Of a stretch of 64,000 nucleotides of DNA, positions 39,775 through 52,564 are shown piece after piece. The stretch is from Amphiduros pacificus. Taxonomy: Eukaryota > Annelida > Polychaeta > Phyllodocida > Hesionidae. The notes below the pieces were generated by a model that saw nothing but the letters and a program-made list of their open reading frames with translations, made no database searches and was not told the origin of the DNA. Position 1 is the first letter of the stretch. Each line of letters opens with the position of its first letter. The DNA lies in contig OX439004.1 in the NCBI GenBank assembly GCA_949316495.1, positions 38,694,561 to 38,758,560 of the forward strand, given 5' to 3'. A program made the position numbers and the translations under genes.

Positions 39775-40960
39775 CCACTTAAAAATGGCAGATCAATGGT
39801 CTGTTATTTTAAAGCTGTTGAAGCGGTAATTGGAAGTACCCATGAAAGTGGCAAGATACAGTTTAACAGATTTATAATTGCAGTATCTGTCAAATTTTGT
39901 AATTTTAAAACTGTTGCCTGTCAAACTATCTGAAAGTATGAGGTGAATTTCTCAGCTACTCATATGAAAGAGGCCATATTGTCAAGTGATATATCCTATC
40001 TGTTTTCTCTGAGGCTCAGATTTATTTCAAATTTTTAAGATTTCCATATGTAAAAAGATTGCTTGTGACTTTTTCCTTATATGCCAAAATAATATAAAAG
40101 CAGTGTTTAATTCTGCTCTTCTAAGTATTGCCTTCCATAGCAATACAATATGAGGGTGATGGAGTCAGCCCACCATATTGTGTATGAAACTATCCATTAC
40201 CTTTGGTGAATGACTCTTTTCCAAATGCAAAAATAGGTAATCTTAAAAACAACATGTCACATATAAAGCATTTTGCATTCATTCCAAAAAATTGTTCAAA
40301 AAAAGATTATTAGAATTGTTCAACAAAAATTGTATTAAATAACAATGGGCAGCACAACCTCTAGACCTTTGGTGAATGTTTTAAATTGCTATTAAATCAG
40401 AAAATGAAGCATTTACATGTAGATTTATCCACATTTACATTTACCTTTGTTAGAGAGAATATATTATACTTAACGTGATGTTGTATTGTCATGTATTATT
40501 ATGCACAATATGCATGGTTGTAGTTTACGAATTTTAAAATTTTATAAATTTATATCCAATGTATATAGGTTTTGTATTGGAAAACTAGATCTGCAATCAA
40601 TTAAGTATATTTTGTATATTGCATGAATGATGGTGAATAAATAGCTCAACGGCGGTCAGAATAGCTGTGCCCTGCATTCCATGTCCATTCATAATATTCT
40701 CAGACCTGCAAGTTACTCTCTGGATTTATAAGCCAAATAAATATTTCCATTACAAATATTTCATATTGTCAGACTTATATTTTTATCAACAACTGACCTC
40801 TTCCAAAATATTATGTTATTGATGGATATTTAAGGGTATCATGGATAATTCACTGTCTCCAAACACAAAAAATCATTTTGTTTCAATATAATTATGAATA
40901 TAATATAAAAAAAGAAAGAGCTATATCTCCCACTCAATGCTTTTGCCCTGGAAATTGGAA
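39775..40960. other. No gene seen
   Basis: AT-rich DNA; no recognised ORF or repeat. Confidence 0.4.
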
Positions 40961-40969
40961 AATCAGGCA

Positions 40970-41280
40970 ATGTTCTTGTCATTCACAGCCACAACTTAAA
41001 AAAAATGCATAAAGACAGATTTTTAGCTATGCATATCATAGATTCTGCAGTAAGGGAAAATAAATTTTCTGTCGTTCCTGCTGTCAGCTTTGATTTTCTC
41101 CTCTGAAATTACTGGTCAGGAAAGATGTATTTTCAGAGGAACAATCAATTCTGTCTATATTTTTCATGGCCCACATCTTGCTTCAATTTTGTTATGAATT
41201 ATTCAAAATTCTATTACCTGTCACTCAGTTGTCAAGGATGCTGCAAATTTTATTAATATGACAGATATACGTATATCACC
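40970..41280 (+). repeat. Dispersed repeat (relative at 53,415-53,610)
   Basis: Shared phrases with 53.4 kb include agctatgcatatcatagatt / agctatgcataacatagctt, then ttctgtcgttc/ttctgtcatat, tttgattttctcctctgaaa / tttgatctttcctccaaaac and actcagttgtcaaggatgc / actgagctatcaagaaggc. Family unknown, moderately diverged. Confidence 0.65.
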
Positions 41281-41299
41281 CTGACAGTGTGCCACAATA

Positions 41300-42130
41300 C
41301 ATTTCTCCATATGACAGGGGAGAAGATCCCTATCTCCTTCTCACAGAATTACCCTACATATTGATATTCTAATGCCAAAGGCTAAATTCTAGACAGCAAG
41401 AATGCCTCCCGGAACCCCTGGAATGTACCATACTATTTTCAATTGCCAGGGGAAAAAGGGGGAAAAGTTCATCTCTAACTCATATATTTTCATATATTTA
41501 CCTCGCATTCTAATGCCACAGGCATCAGGGGAAAAGGGCCATATCTCCTATGTCTGACCCTTCATTAATATATATATATGGTTGGGAAGACAGTGTCAAA
41601 ACCCCCGGAATGTATCAAATTAGCTATTTTCAATTTTCAGGGGGAAAGGGCCATATCTCCTATTCATATATTTTACCTCACATTTTAATGCCACAGGCTA
41701 TGTTCTAAACATGTCAAGCAATATGTGTAATCCTTCATTAGTATATCCATGGTTGCGAAGACAGTGCTACAACTCTTAGAATGTGCTGTATTCGATATAC
41801 TTGTCCATACTGCAATATGTTGATTTCATCTGGGGAAAAGGGCCATATCTCCTACTCATATATTTTACCTTGCATTCTAGTGCCGCATGCTATGTTCCAG
41901 ACATGTCTAGCAAGTATGTCTAACCCTTCATTAGTATATCCGTGGTTGTGAAGATAGTGCCAAAACCCCTGGAATGTATCATATTAGCTATTTTCAATTT
42001 GCCAAGGGAAAAGGGCCATATCTCCTACTCATATATTTTACCTCGCATTCTCGTGCCACAGGCATTGTTCTAGACATATCTAGGAAGTATTTCAACCCTT
42101 CATTAGTATATCATTGATAGATAAGACAGT
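41300..42130 (-). repeat. Satellite array of about 170 bp period, inverted orientation, about 5 units
   Basis: Shared phrases are gggccatatctcctactcat, attttacctcgcattctagt and cagacatgtctagcaagtat; spacing of the core (about 41,727, 41,898, 42,071) is 171-173 bp. It is the reverse complement of the array at 26,950-27,715. Left units are more decayed. Confidence 0.92.
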
Positions 42131-42179
42131 GCAACAATGCGTGGGAATCATTAGCATGCTAAAAACTTGTTTACAGGAT

Positions 42180-43520
42180 ATATATCCAAGTCTTTCAGAT
42201 ACATACTTTAAGGAAATCACAAAGGAATATAATTTCGAACATTTCCAGTCATTCTGGAACACCAGAATGAGAAGGGAAAATTACATTGCATAACCACCTC
42301 ATCTTCGCCATATAACCAGCACAGAAAGTGGCTGATGGCCTCCCGACATCAGACAGCTAAGACATGGGCCAGGTTATGTCATACTGGGTCAAATATTAGA
42401 AAAGAAGATTAGAAAAACGAAATACATATTGTTTATGTACGAAGCATGGTATTATTGGTGGTTCCAAGAATGGTCAAGATGAAATTCCTTGAATTGCAGT
42501 CAGCAAGTTTTCTAACATTTGTCAGGCCAATTAATTAATATTAATTAATTAATCAATTAATATCCTGTAGTTAAAATCCATTGGGAAAAGGTATGCCTGA
42601 TTTATTGATAAATGACAAATAATACTTGCAAATGGTTATGAATCAGGTAGACTTTTTATGTACCAAGTCAAATTTAGTTTTTGAGTTCTTGTTAAAAACG
42701 TTAAGAATAAAGAATGGTTTCGTAAATTGTAAGGTTAATTTCAAGGTTAAAAATAAGGTTTCGAAAAAGGCTGTTTAATTGGCTATTGGATATACATTTA
42801 TTTGTTATTATTTTGTGGAACTGACTATTCAATGTGATATGTGTGAAATGAATAATTAATTGCTGATAAAGATTGGAGAAATAAGTTTTGTGTTTTCCAT
42901 TGGTGGATTTACTGACAACTTCATTGAGAGAAGGGTACTGAATGTATTTTTGTTAGGCTGCATTTACTGCCACCATGAGTTTTGTATATTCTATTAATCA
43001 AATATTAAATCCTGGTCTGCAACATGAAGTTCTTCTATTTCATTTGCCTTTCGGGTTTCATTCCAATTCTAAAATTTGACCTTTTTTTAGATTGGTTATT
43101 TTGTTGACAATGTGTGGTAACAGTAAAAGCTTTTTCCTCAGATAGTGAACCCATTAGACTAACATTAGTCCGGCTCATCTACAAGGATGTACATAGCAAA
43201 TATATGAGAAATTAAGGCAACTTCATTTCATTTTGTTAATAGAGCATGCAATATGGGTCGGCAGGAGGTGAAGGCAGGAGTGGGGGGTTGCTTTGTGCAC
43301 TTCAAAATTAACGCTAGGTGGCGGGCCCACAGTCACGTGACGTGTTATGCAATCGATCACGTGACGATGCCATCTTGTAGAAAATATGGACATTTCAAAA
43401 CAAAGTTTTTTTGGATGCTGCTTCATATCACTGTCGTTCATTTGCTCTTGGCGCTTTCAGAACATCCAAGCCTCATAACATTTAATTTCATAATTTCAAC
43501 ATAGTCAGAAACGACTCAGT
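42180..43520. other. No gene supported
   Basis: Mostly AT-rich with a TTAATTAA-rich palindromic patch at 42,532-42,562. A frame at 43,253-43,504 (83 codons) has no family signal. Confidence 0.35.
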
Positions 43521-43559
43521 AGAGCTGGAGTTATCCGCCTCTACGCATGTCTCATTTTA

Positions 43560-43780
43560 TACATGCTCCTACCGATAATTTGCATTCACTGTTATTAACT
43601 AGCTGTATTACTACTTTGATAAATATTATAATTACGCACCTTAGATTTGTTATTGTTAATTTAGGGCTAGACATACCGATAATTTGCAATCACTGTTATT
43701 AACTAGCTGTATCACTACTTTGATAAATATTATAATTACGCTCCTTAGATTTTTATTGTTAATTTAGGGCTAGACATTCT
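43560..43780. repeat. Tandem duplication of about 109 bp
   Basis: ccgataatttgcattcactg through gttaatttagggctagaca occurs at about 43,572-43,675 and again at 43,676-43,778, nearly identical. Nearby, a short phrase gagctagagttatctgcc occurs at about 43,522, 43,848 and 43,909. Confidence 0.88.
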
Positions 43781-43789
43781 TCTATAATG

Positions 43790-44830
43790 GTCATAAAAGA
43801 GATAAAGTACATTCTAACACATATAAAAACAACCCAGGGTCATGGGAGCTAGAGTTATCTGCCCCCCTCAACCTTGATATCATGTGATTATGTAAAATCG
43901 TGGATATGAGAGCTAGAGTTATCTGCCTCTCATAATATGGTTTCAATGAACATTGTTTCTAATTAATTCAAATTTCAAAGTCTAATCAAGACTTCTGTAA
44001 TTATTATTATAATAAATATTATTTATTTAAGACCCAATCAGTGTGTTGTCATGCTCTGTTCACAAAGGTAAATATTGCTAAAATGCTTTGTCTGTGATTC
44101 ATGACTTCACATTAAAGAGAATATATTTGATGATATAACTAGTTTGATTCTTGGTGAGAATGATAGAATATTGTTGTTGATTTTTTGTGGCACTGTGTGC
44201 TTTCAAAATTACCATTTCTCTTTATTTGAATTTGGTGTAAAAGGGTTTTGTTCGCAATTTGAAATAGGCCTAGCAATGCCTAACAATGAAACTAGTTAAT
44301 TGAATTCTATGTCGAAAACCAATGCTAATTATTTCCTTTAAATATATTGAAGCATTGCTATATTCTTCTCTGTGTGGATCAATGCTAGTATTCTTGAGTA
44401 CTGACATCGCTATTATAAAGGGAAATATTTTGTGTAAAACATAATGTCTGACATTACCATTACAAATGTACAAATTCATTAGAGAAATATCACACATGCA
44501 TGTTGCCATAAAGGGAAAACTCCATGGGGTTCTTATTTAGTTTTTTCATACATATCATACACGCATATCAACAATTTCATATCTTGTGATGGGAGATAAA
44601 ATAGTTCTTGACAGTTGAATGAAACAGTCAATAAATAATCGATCCTTATATACACATAAGCTTATGGACTTCACCTGTACTTTTCTTTGCTAACACTATC
44701 CTTCACTTGGCAGATGACATATTTAATGTATTAGTTCCGGTTACTGCTTATCACTGTGTCATTATTCGTCATCCCACTTGATTAACATACATAGCAGATT
44801 TGAATAATAATGAGTCTCTCGGCTAATTCA
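43790..44830. other. Upstream region of the GPCR gene; nothing else recognised
   Basis: AT-rich, no ORF of note. Confidence 0.4.
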
Positions 44831-44831
44831 T

Positions 44832-47800
44832 GTGGATACATTACTCATGGACAGCCTATTTAATAAGAACACAAAGTATATTTATTCCGAATATCATTTT
44901 CTCTTCACAATGATGTACCCAAATCTATATACCTGGGTGTTTATGATTTTGGTTTGCTGCAATATGGCAGCTGCAAAATTAAACTATAACTTATCCTCCA
45001 GAGAGTTCAGATGTGATTTTAAGACAACAGGGAAAGATGCAAGTCATCCAATATTTTGTTCTGAAAATGTCTGCCTTAAATCTACCCAAAAAACACTCAA
45101 ATCTTTATCACTATTCAGTGTTGCAACATGTGTCTTATTAAGAGCACCAAGTACTTCAGATCACAAGGAAACCAATACAATCAACCAGGATACAAGATAC
45201 AAGAGGGATGCAGCAGCTATGATGAATGAATCCACTTGGTACAACAGCACCACAGGGTCTCCAGAGAATGGCTCCCGGGACGATGGAGGAGAGGTGGTAC
45301 AGTCTGAGGCCCAGCCTGCCTGGAGTAGGGTGATGGATGATGCTCAGCTCACTCTCACCATCATAGGCTTCATGGCCAATCTGCTCACCCTCATTGTTCT
45401 CCTAAGGAATGGCGATCACTTTCAACCCACTGTGTTGCTGTTTCTGCGGCACCAGTCCTTCATCGACTGCATTGCGTGTCTCTTTGGCTCTCTTCTCCTA
45501 ACTCTCCCCTACATGTGGCTTGTGAGTTGATAATCCTATATTCATGATAAAAGATATATCAAAGATTACTTTACAAATTGGATGATGTCACATAAGGTAT
45601 TTGTGTGCATTTGTAATATAAGCGATAAAAGCTTTGATGTTTTCATGTGTACTCTGAGGTGGCCAAATTAACCACTATCTTTATATTAAAGATTGCAATT
45701 GATATAAATCTTATTTCTGTAGGTGGGGAACTATGTTTTGGACATAGTGGTGTGCCATGCCTGGCATGGTCAGTCCATCTACTGGGGCACTCTTTGGGTG
45801 TCCATTGGAAACCTCATAGTCATATCTGTGGAAAGATTTCTGGCTGTGTGTAAACCATTTAGGTACGTTTGATTTGGTTTTTGTTTTAGATTTGTACTAA
45901 TTAAAGAAACCTTTATTCTTTTGCATCAATGACGTATCGGGTATATTTGACACAAACTATCACGCTACAAATAGCTGTCACTTAATTTACAGGAAATGCA
46001 GCCGTGGGTAACTATTACCAACAATGTTTGCTATGAGTTAATACTTACTTCTACTGTAATGCGCCAACATCTGTTTGTGTTGTTGACCATTGTTTTCCAT
46101 TCTATTTGCTGACCCCTGTCACAATAATTGTAAGGGATATAAGTGAAAATAATCAATTTAAATAAATTTCAAATAGATTTCCAATAATTTTGGGCTAATT
46201 CTTTATCTCATTATTATAACTCTTGGATAAAAGAGCAAGAGCACGTACCGTCACAAAATAAAAAAGCATGACAAATATTATCCCTAGAAACAGTGTACCA
46301 CGAATTTGAAAAGGCATGATCTCTTGTAATGTTTTAATATATTCATTTACCTTTTAACTGACTAAGTCTCAACTCCCTTAGGGCATAACATTTTGTTAGG
46401 GAATGGTAATCTTGCAACCACAGTTAATTCAATGCTCTATGTCTGTGTTTATCAAGTACAATAGCATGAACGACTAAGTGAACAAATAATTGATACGTGC
46501 ATGGTGGTGGCAAACTACTGAAAGACCTCAAGGTATCCTAATATAGGTTTACTACTGTGAATTGACAACAACCAACTATACATGATACTTCATTCATGAA
46601 ATATGGTGGAATAAATTTATCTTTTTATTTCATTTCTTTCAGTCACCAGTATTTCACCAAGACAAAGGGCATAATAGTCATCATTAGCCTGTATTTTATA
46701 TCCTTGGTATGTACAAGCGGTGCCAACCTGCAGACGAGACTTCATAACGGTGTCTGTGTCAGTGAATATGTTTTTACAGGTAAACAATGAAATACTCTTT
46801 CATGTCAAGACATATGCTAGCTCTATTGACTAAAATATATATAGAACATGGCAAAGAACTATTTGTTTTCCCATCTCATCTTAAATGTACATATTTGACG
46901 AATTGGGCAAAGTGTTATCTTTGTCATATTTGTCAAAGAATATGGAGGTTTGCTATATTTGGCACATTGTCTAAATAAATAATGATATACAGGAAATGGG
47001 CTGTGTGTTACAACATATACCTTACCACAGTTATGTACCATGGAGTTCTGTTATAACAACACTTATTGACTGTAAATGAATACCTTCATCATCATCACCG
47101 ATGAAATATGAATTTTGTATGAGGACTTAATCCCTATCTTTTACCTGGGGACAAATATATATTTGCAGTGTGGCCCATATAAAACGGGATTTTTAAATGT
47201 GAATTAGTTTTAAATATTTGCTTGGCAAATACCTTTAATTTCTCTTTCATTTCAGGCAAATTTGGTGAATATTTTATGATGGGTTTCGCTATAAGTACGT
47301 TTTTGACCTTCTATTCAATCCCTTGTGCCCTTTTTATCATCTTTTATGGCCTCGTTGTGAACACGTTTCGAAAACGAGCCCAGCAGAGCCACCTAGCGTC
47401 GTCAAGAGTGATTGATTCAGCCTCTACAGAACTCACCAAAACTGCTATCACTGTGACAGCTATATTCTTTGTCTCTTTGGGATTTGATCTGTGGTACTAT
47501 GTTCTTGGATACACAGGTAATTATTGTAGATATTTTAATTAATAGGTAAGAACTTGCACATTATTAAACAGATATTGCCGAAAATGTGAAATATAACAAG
47601 ATATCAATTTTGGAAAAAAACTATACTGTGATTTAAAAGAGTTTATTTATTATACAGATATTGCTGAAAATGTGAAATATAACAAGAAATATTTTTAAAA
47701 AAGAAAGAAACTATACCATGATTTAAAAAAGAGGTTATTGACACACTGACACAGTTGACTATTCCTCACAGGGAAATTATTATAATCATATAAATGAATA

Positions 47801-50517
47801 TCAATATTTTTATCTGAAACATTTTCTCTCTGAAGCCTTGTTTTCACGTTGTCAGGAAATTTGAATTTGTCGCCAAATTAAAGGGGGAGTTCCTAATAAT
47901 CTAACCTTATTTTTTTTTAACATGTAATGAAATATATGGTAATAAGATATCATATCACACACATCCTACATTAATCTGGCCAACTGTTTATTTACAAAGT
48001 GGATCTTTGTTGTGGCAGCAGGCTGTCCTGGAAAGAAAGGTCGGGTTCGGGAGGGTAATAAAACTTCGGAGATTATACGTCACGGGTGTAACTCCTTATC
48101 CCGGGAAACTGGGTCTCACAATGGTGGGTGAAGCTGGGCCCTCAACATGTACTCAAAATAAGCTGCTCTCATTGTCAGGGGAATTGTGTGTCATAAATAT
48201 TTGCAACAAAAGTAATTGACAAGGGATCAATGTTTTCAATTCCCCAAATATTGTGGCAACAAAAGTTTGAAATACACAAAATACGCAGGTTTGAAACACA
48301 ACCAGGGTTATCTATGAAGAGAACATTTTGTTCTTGAGTCAGGATATGGTAACAGTTGGGCCTGAAACAATGACTACCAGAGGTTCCCTAGGCTAAAATG
48401 AACTGTAATTCTTATTAGACCACATCACAAACCTAGTGATGATTAGATTAGCTGAACAGAGGTCATTTCATAATCCACAAAACAGAGGAAAGAAGTTCTA
48501 GACAAGTCTCCACTACTGATGTCATGATCAAGTGGCAGTGTCAGAAACACTAGCATACTAGGCCAGGGTGCTGAAATGAGAGGTGAATGTAGATACCTCA
48601 GTGATTCAATCAATGTGTTGTCCCCAGGAAAACATTTACCAAAATATTGTCAAATTTAAAGAAAATGTTCCTTAATTTTAAAACCTCTTTTAACAATAAT
48701 TATTTTATATGAACATGTTTGTGATATGCAAGTCTTTTCAAGATTTTAAACTTTGAGTATATACTTTGTGGTCCATACAAATGACTGAAAAATAAGATAA
48801 GTTAAATGGCATGGCCATGGTTCGTGTTTTGTTTTCATAATTGTTAATTGGCACAGTGTGATATGTTGTGTCATAACAAACTATCTGCTATCATAACATA
48901 TACTATTTTGATTTGTTGAAGATCTTCCCCACTGTCAGACTCTTCTCAATCACAGTTTGCAGGCTACGAGTCTTGTTTGTTGTGGGGGGTCAAATTGCCA
49001 TCCCTGAACTTTACCCTGCTCAATAAAGCTACCTGAAGGTGGCTCAGACCCACTTCTTTCATCCTCAGATGATCCACATAAACTTTGGACCTCTACTATG
49101 TCAGAAACACTTGTTGAACAATCACTATCTGTAAAATCTCCCTCCGACTCCATGATGCTGGGCTAGGGGTTTTCCCAAAATGTTACACTCTCTACGTCAC
49201 CACCCCACGTGACAGGGGGTAATAAAATTCCGGACTGACTTCGGAGATATGTCATGATCCAAACTTTGAAGTGAAATTTGATCATCACAATGTTTACAAG
49301 ATACACTTGAAATTTGTGAGATGACTACTGGCAACCAAATGAATGATTTTATGACAAAAAAACACATGGTTTTGGGTACAACCCAATTATTAGGAACTCC
49401 CCCTTTAAAGCTGCCACACACAATGATGATGTTTATCATGTCGGGTGTGCAAAGATTCCGAGGTCCAGTACCATATTCCTATACATATACATCTTTATAT
49501 TTTATAAATTGATAATTCTGACTTATCGAGGATGCACGGTATTCAAAGAAATAATTTTTATTTGCATCTTAAATATCTATTTTTAAAAACTGGATTGAAC
49601 CAATATAACGCATGGGGTTTAACATTTAGTATTCTTACACGTACATGACAGTTGAGAGACATTACAAGTAAATCTTTCCAAGCCGATTTTGTGGTGCATA
49701 CTGTATAGTTGTCATCCTTCTGCACCGAGGTAAATATTACCATTTGAAGCCCATATGGCTATCATTAGTAATTGGATCTGAATCAAAGATATTTGTTGAT
49801 CCTTTACGGAAATGAATGTATTCCAGCTGGAAACTTTGACGTCAAGGCATCTCAGTTCTACATAATGATATTGTATCCATTAAGTTCCGCCTAAATGTGT
49901 GTTTGTTTTGAATACATTAGTGTCAAGACATGCTTTCATATGATGATATATATATATCCTTTTACTCATGGTTGCCTACACTAGATACCTGTCTTGTTTA
50001 ATGTATCAATGAAAAACAGTGGTCTTCATATATCTATATTATTATGATCGTACCAGGAAGAAATAATATAATCATCCTGAATGATTTGCATATGATCTTG
50101 TGTCAACAATAATTCATGGAACTGGTTTATTTATGTATTATTTGTAAATGATACAATGTATGATTGCTGAGCAAAGATACATGTACATTATTACATTTGA
50201 TGGGTATTTCAATAATTTCGAAAATAACCGATTTTTTTAAGAAATTGTTTGAGTATTAATAACATAATTATTGTTCTTATTTGTCTTGTTCAGGCGTGAC
50301 AGAATATAAAGTGAACTCTCCAATACAAAAGATTGGGATACTCTTTTCTGTGTTCAACTCAGTAGCCAATCCCTTTGTTTACGCGCTTCTCATGCCTGCC
50401 TACCGGAAGTCCGTGCTCAAGACATTTGGATGTGGTCGCTTTCTCACTAAGAAACCAAAATTATCGGACATATCCACAAGCTCAACGAATATGTCAACCT
50501 CACACGAAAACGCCTGA
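44832..50517 (+). CDS. Class A (rhodopsin-like) GPCR, 5 exons, 483 aa
   Basis: Exons 44,832-45,521, 45,723-45,862, 46,643-46,779, 47,256-47,516 and 50,294-50,517; donors gtgagt, gtacgt, gtaaac, gtaatt; acceptors all end in AG; phases 0, 2, 1, 1 agree. The true start may be Met27/28 (44,910 or 44,913), which begins a signal-peptide-like stretch (MMYPNLYTWVFMILV). The long N-terminus has sequons NLS, NES, NST and NGS. TM1 is at about 173-191 (with ANLL), TM2 201-229 (LLFLRHQSFIDCIAC), TM3 241-266 with Cys241, ERF267-269 in place of DRY, TM4 286-305, Cys315 in loop 2, TM5 329-352, TM6 382-405 (FVSLGFDLWY, no CWxP proline) and TM7 with NPFVY 435-439. The tail is Ser/Thr-rich. Family level is certain; the ligand is unknown. 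A poly(A) signal lies near 50,687. Intron 4 holds a TTAA transposon. Confidence 0.92.
47545..47735. repeat. Tandem duplication of about 95 bp in GPCR intron 4
   Basis: acagatattgcygaaaatgtgaaatataacaag followed by a run of A and ctata(c/t)tgtgatttaaa occurs twice, starting near 47,568 and 47,656. Confidence 0.85.
47882..49404. mobile_element. Non-autonomous TTAA DNA transposon in GPCR intron 4
   Basis: A 1,523-bp element with a perfect 19-bp terminal inverted repeat: the left end reads agggggagttcctaataat and the right end is its reverse complement. TTAA flanks both ends (47,878-47,881 and 49,405-49,408), the expected target-site duplication. No full transposase is present. A minus-strand frame near the right end (48,950-49,153) may be a transposase N-terminus remnant. 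The perfect ends suggest fairly recent movement. piggyBac and Kolobok both use TTAA; the end sequence alone does not settle which. Confidence 0.9.
48950..49153 (-). pseudogene. Possible transposase N-terminal remnant inside the TTAA element
   Basis: 67 codons starting MESEGDFTDSDCSTSVSDIV, acidic and Ser-rich, then GKVQGWQFDPP. Acidic Ser-rich starts followed by a YQFEP-like phrase are common in proteins linked to TTAA-type transposons, but this is recall by pattern and not proof. It reads inwards from the right inverted repeat, as a transposase gene would. Confidence 0.4.
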
Positions 50518-51450
50518 TATGACTTTAATTTGAGGAAACATTTTCATTCATAAAATCGTTTGAAAACTTCTGTAATCAATTGTAATTATTTAAGGAATAT
50601 GAAGTTCCAGCCTTATTTTGTTGTGTTAATTTTAAAAATGTATATGCAAAATATGTATCAAATATTTTGTTGGTAAGATATATTGAAAATAAATATCATG
50701 GAATAATAACAGTAAAAACATATCAGAATAAGGTGGGTAGTGACAAATTGACATGTCCACAGTTTTCAAGGTAATAAACAAGAAATCAGCATAAAGGTAG
50801 AATTTTGCACGTACGCAGACATTTCACTTCACGAAAATAGGCAGGTGAATATTTCATAAGTAAACAGTTGACAAATGCTATATCCAATGGGAAGACTCTA
50901 GGTAGAAATATTGACCAGTGTAAAAGCTTAGATAGGAAAAGCAATGTGCTGGTAAAGAAAGAAAATATATGTAATTTGGGCCCCAACTCATTGAAAGGGA
51001 CTTGGAGGAGATGACATTAGACAACATAGATAATTCTACTGCATCCTTGACAAAGTATGCTTTCCACCTATCATACATTAGAAGGACTTTGCATGAAAAA
51101 AGGGATATTGATTCACAAACATATAAAATGGGTTTCTTGGTGATGAAATGTATGGTGTTGGAGTACATGGAATATTCTGAGGACCTAAATATTGAAAAAA
51201 GTACACCACTTCATACACCCACATGCTACCTCATGCCCACATGCTAAATTGTGAGGAAGGTTTGGCCAAGCCTTACCATATGAATTGCTGTTTTTTGCAG
51301 ATCATTATGACATTAAATGTAATTGATGATACTGATTGAGGTTTAATTTGTAGACTTGTTATGTTAATTATATAAATGAAAGTCACCAGGATGATGATAT
51401 ATATGTATGCTATGGTGACTGGATATATTTGCGTGGATGCCTCTGTGTTT
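50518..51450. other. 3' flank of the GPCR gene; no other gene seen
   Basis: A poly(A) signal-like aataaa lies at about 50,687. An 81-codon frame at 51,002-51,247 (MEEMTLDNIDNSTASLTKYA...) has no family signal. Confidence 0.4.
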
Positions 51451-51454
51451 GTTT

Positions 51455-51681
51455 TTTTATTTGTTTGTTTGGGGGTTTACATCACTTTCAACACTATTAT
51501 ATGATTAGACCTACTTGTAACAGATATAGTGCTGCCTCACTGTATTGTTATGTTGCAGTTCCTTGACATGACAATCCACCTGGTCACGGCATGGCCAGGA
51601 ATCAAACCCACGACCTTTGGATTGCCACAGAGGAACTGGTGCTAATAAGCTGGTGCTCTAACCAACTGCGCCACGGCCAGA
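51455..51681 (-). mobile_element. SINE, minus strand, with internal deletion
   Basis: Runs from the 3' tail (tgtttgtttgggggtttaca) to the tRNA-like head (ccaactgcgccacggcc). The middle body is missing: it jumps from ccacctggtcacg to gcatggccaggaatc. A possible short target duplication is gatgc on either side. Confidence 0.88.
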
Positions 51682-51694
51682 GGCCTGATGCGTC

Positions 51695-51733
51695 CGAAAT
51701 ATAATAAGTCAAAAGTTGACTTATTATATTTCG
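51695..51733. repeat. Perfect 18-bp inverted repeat with 3-nt loop
   Basis: cgaaatataataagtcaa, then aag, then its exact reverse complement. It begins 14 bp after the SINE head. It might be a pair of transposon ends left back to back. Confidence 0.9.
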
Positions 51734-52383
51734 ATATGCCCAGACTGGTACATAAAATGTGCCATTAAATATCTATATTCCCAATAATATAAGAGGAAAT
51801 AAAAAAAATTCTTTTCTTTTATAATGATAGGGCTAATAAGTAATGTTTCCCACCAGCCGATTTTGACAAAACATAACTGAATTATTGTGAACAGCATTGT
51901 TAAGTCACATCACCATTACATGTTAGGCCCGAAATAGATGTTGCGGCATATCTCCAACATTTTATATCCACCATTTGCATGTTTTAAATGCTTTCACAGT
52001 TGTGCCGCTAGTACACCTTCAAATGTATTCGCTGCTATTCTTTTTAATCTTACACACTGGTTAAGTACCAAAGACGTTCCTTTCAAAGTATGGTAGTTTT
52101 TCTTTAGTCAGCCTTGCTTTTCCAAATGTTAACGTTAAGATATATTTTTTAGACAGAGATTACACAGGCTAATTTATTTTATGACAGATAATTATTGTTG
52201 GAGTTCGTAATAGGTTTTTTAAACTTTTTTTTTGTTGAATGTACTTTTTGTTCAACTTTGTTGAAAGCAATTACATATTTTATATTTAAAATAAGCGCCT
52301 GTTCTATTGATGTTTACATTCAGTGGTATCAAAATATTCAAATTCAGTGACCACCAAAACAAATGCCCATTTAATATAACAAG

Positions 52384-52560
52384 ATGCCACTGGCTGTGGC
52401 ACAGGTTGTTGGAGCACATGTATTAGTACCAGTTTTTGGAATTTTGTGATGATCCAAAGGTCCTGGGTTTGATTTCCGGCAATGTCAGCATTGAATTCAT
52501 GATACAATTTCTCAATAATTATCTAATACCATGTTGAAAGTGATGTTTAACTCCAAACAA
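52384..52560 (+). mobile_element. Old SINE copy
   Basis: Decayed head (ggctgtggcacaggttgttg), box B (gggtttgatttccgg), part of the body and the 3' end (gttgaaagtgatgtttaact). The central body is deleted. It is the most diverged copy of the main SINE family in the window. Confidence 0.82.
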
Positions 52561-52564
52561 AAAA

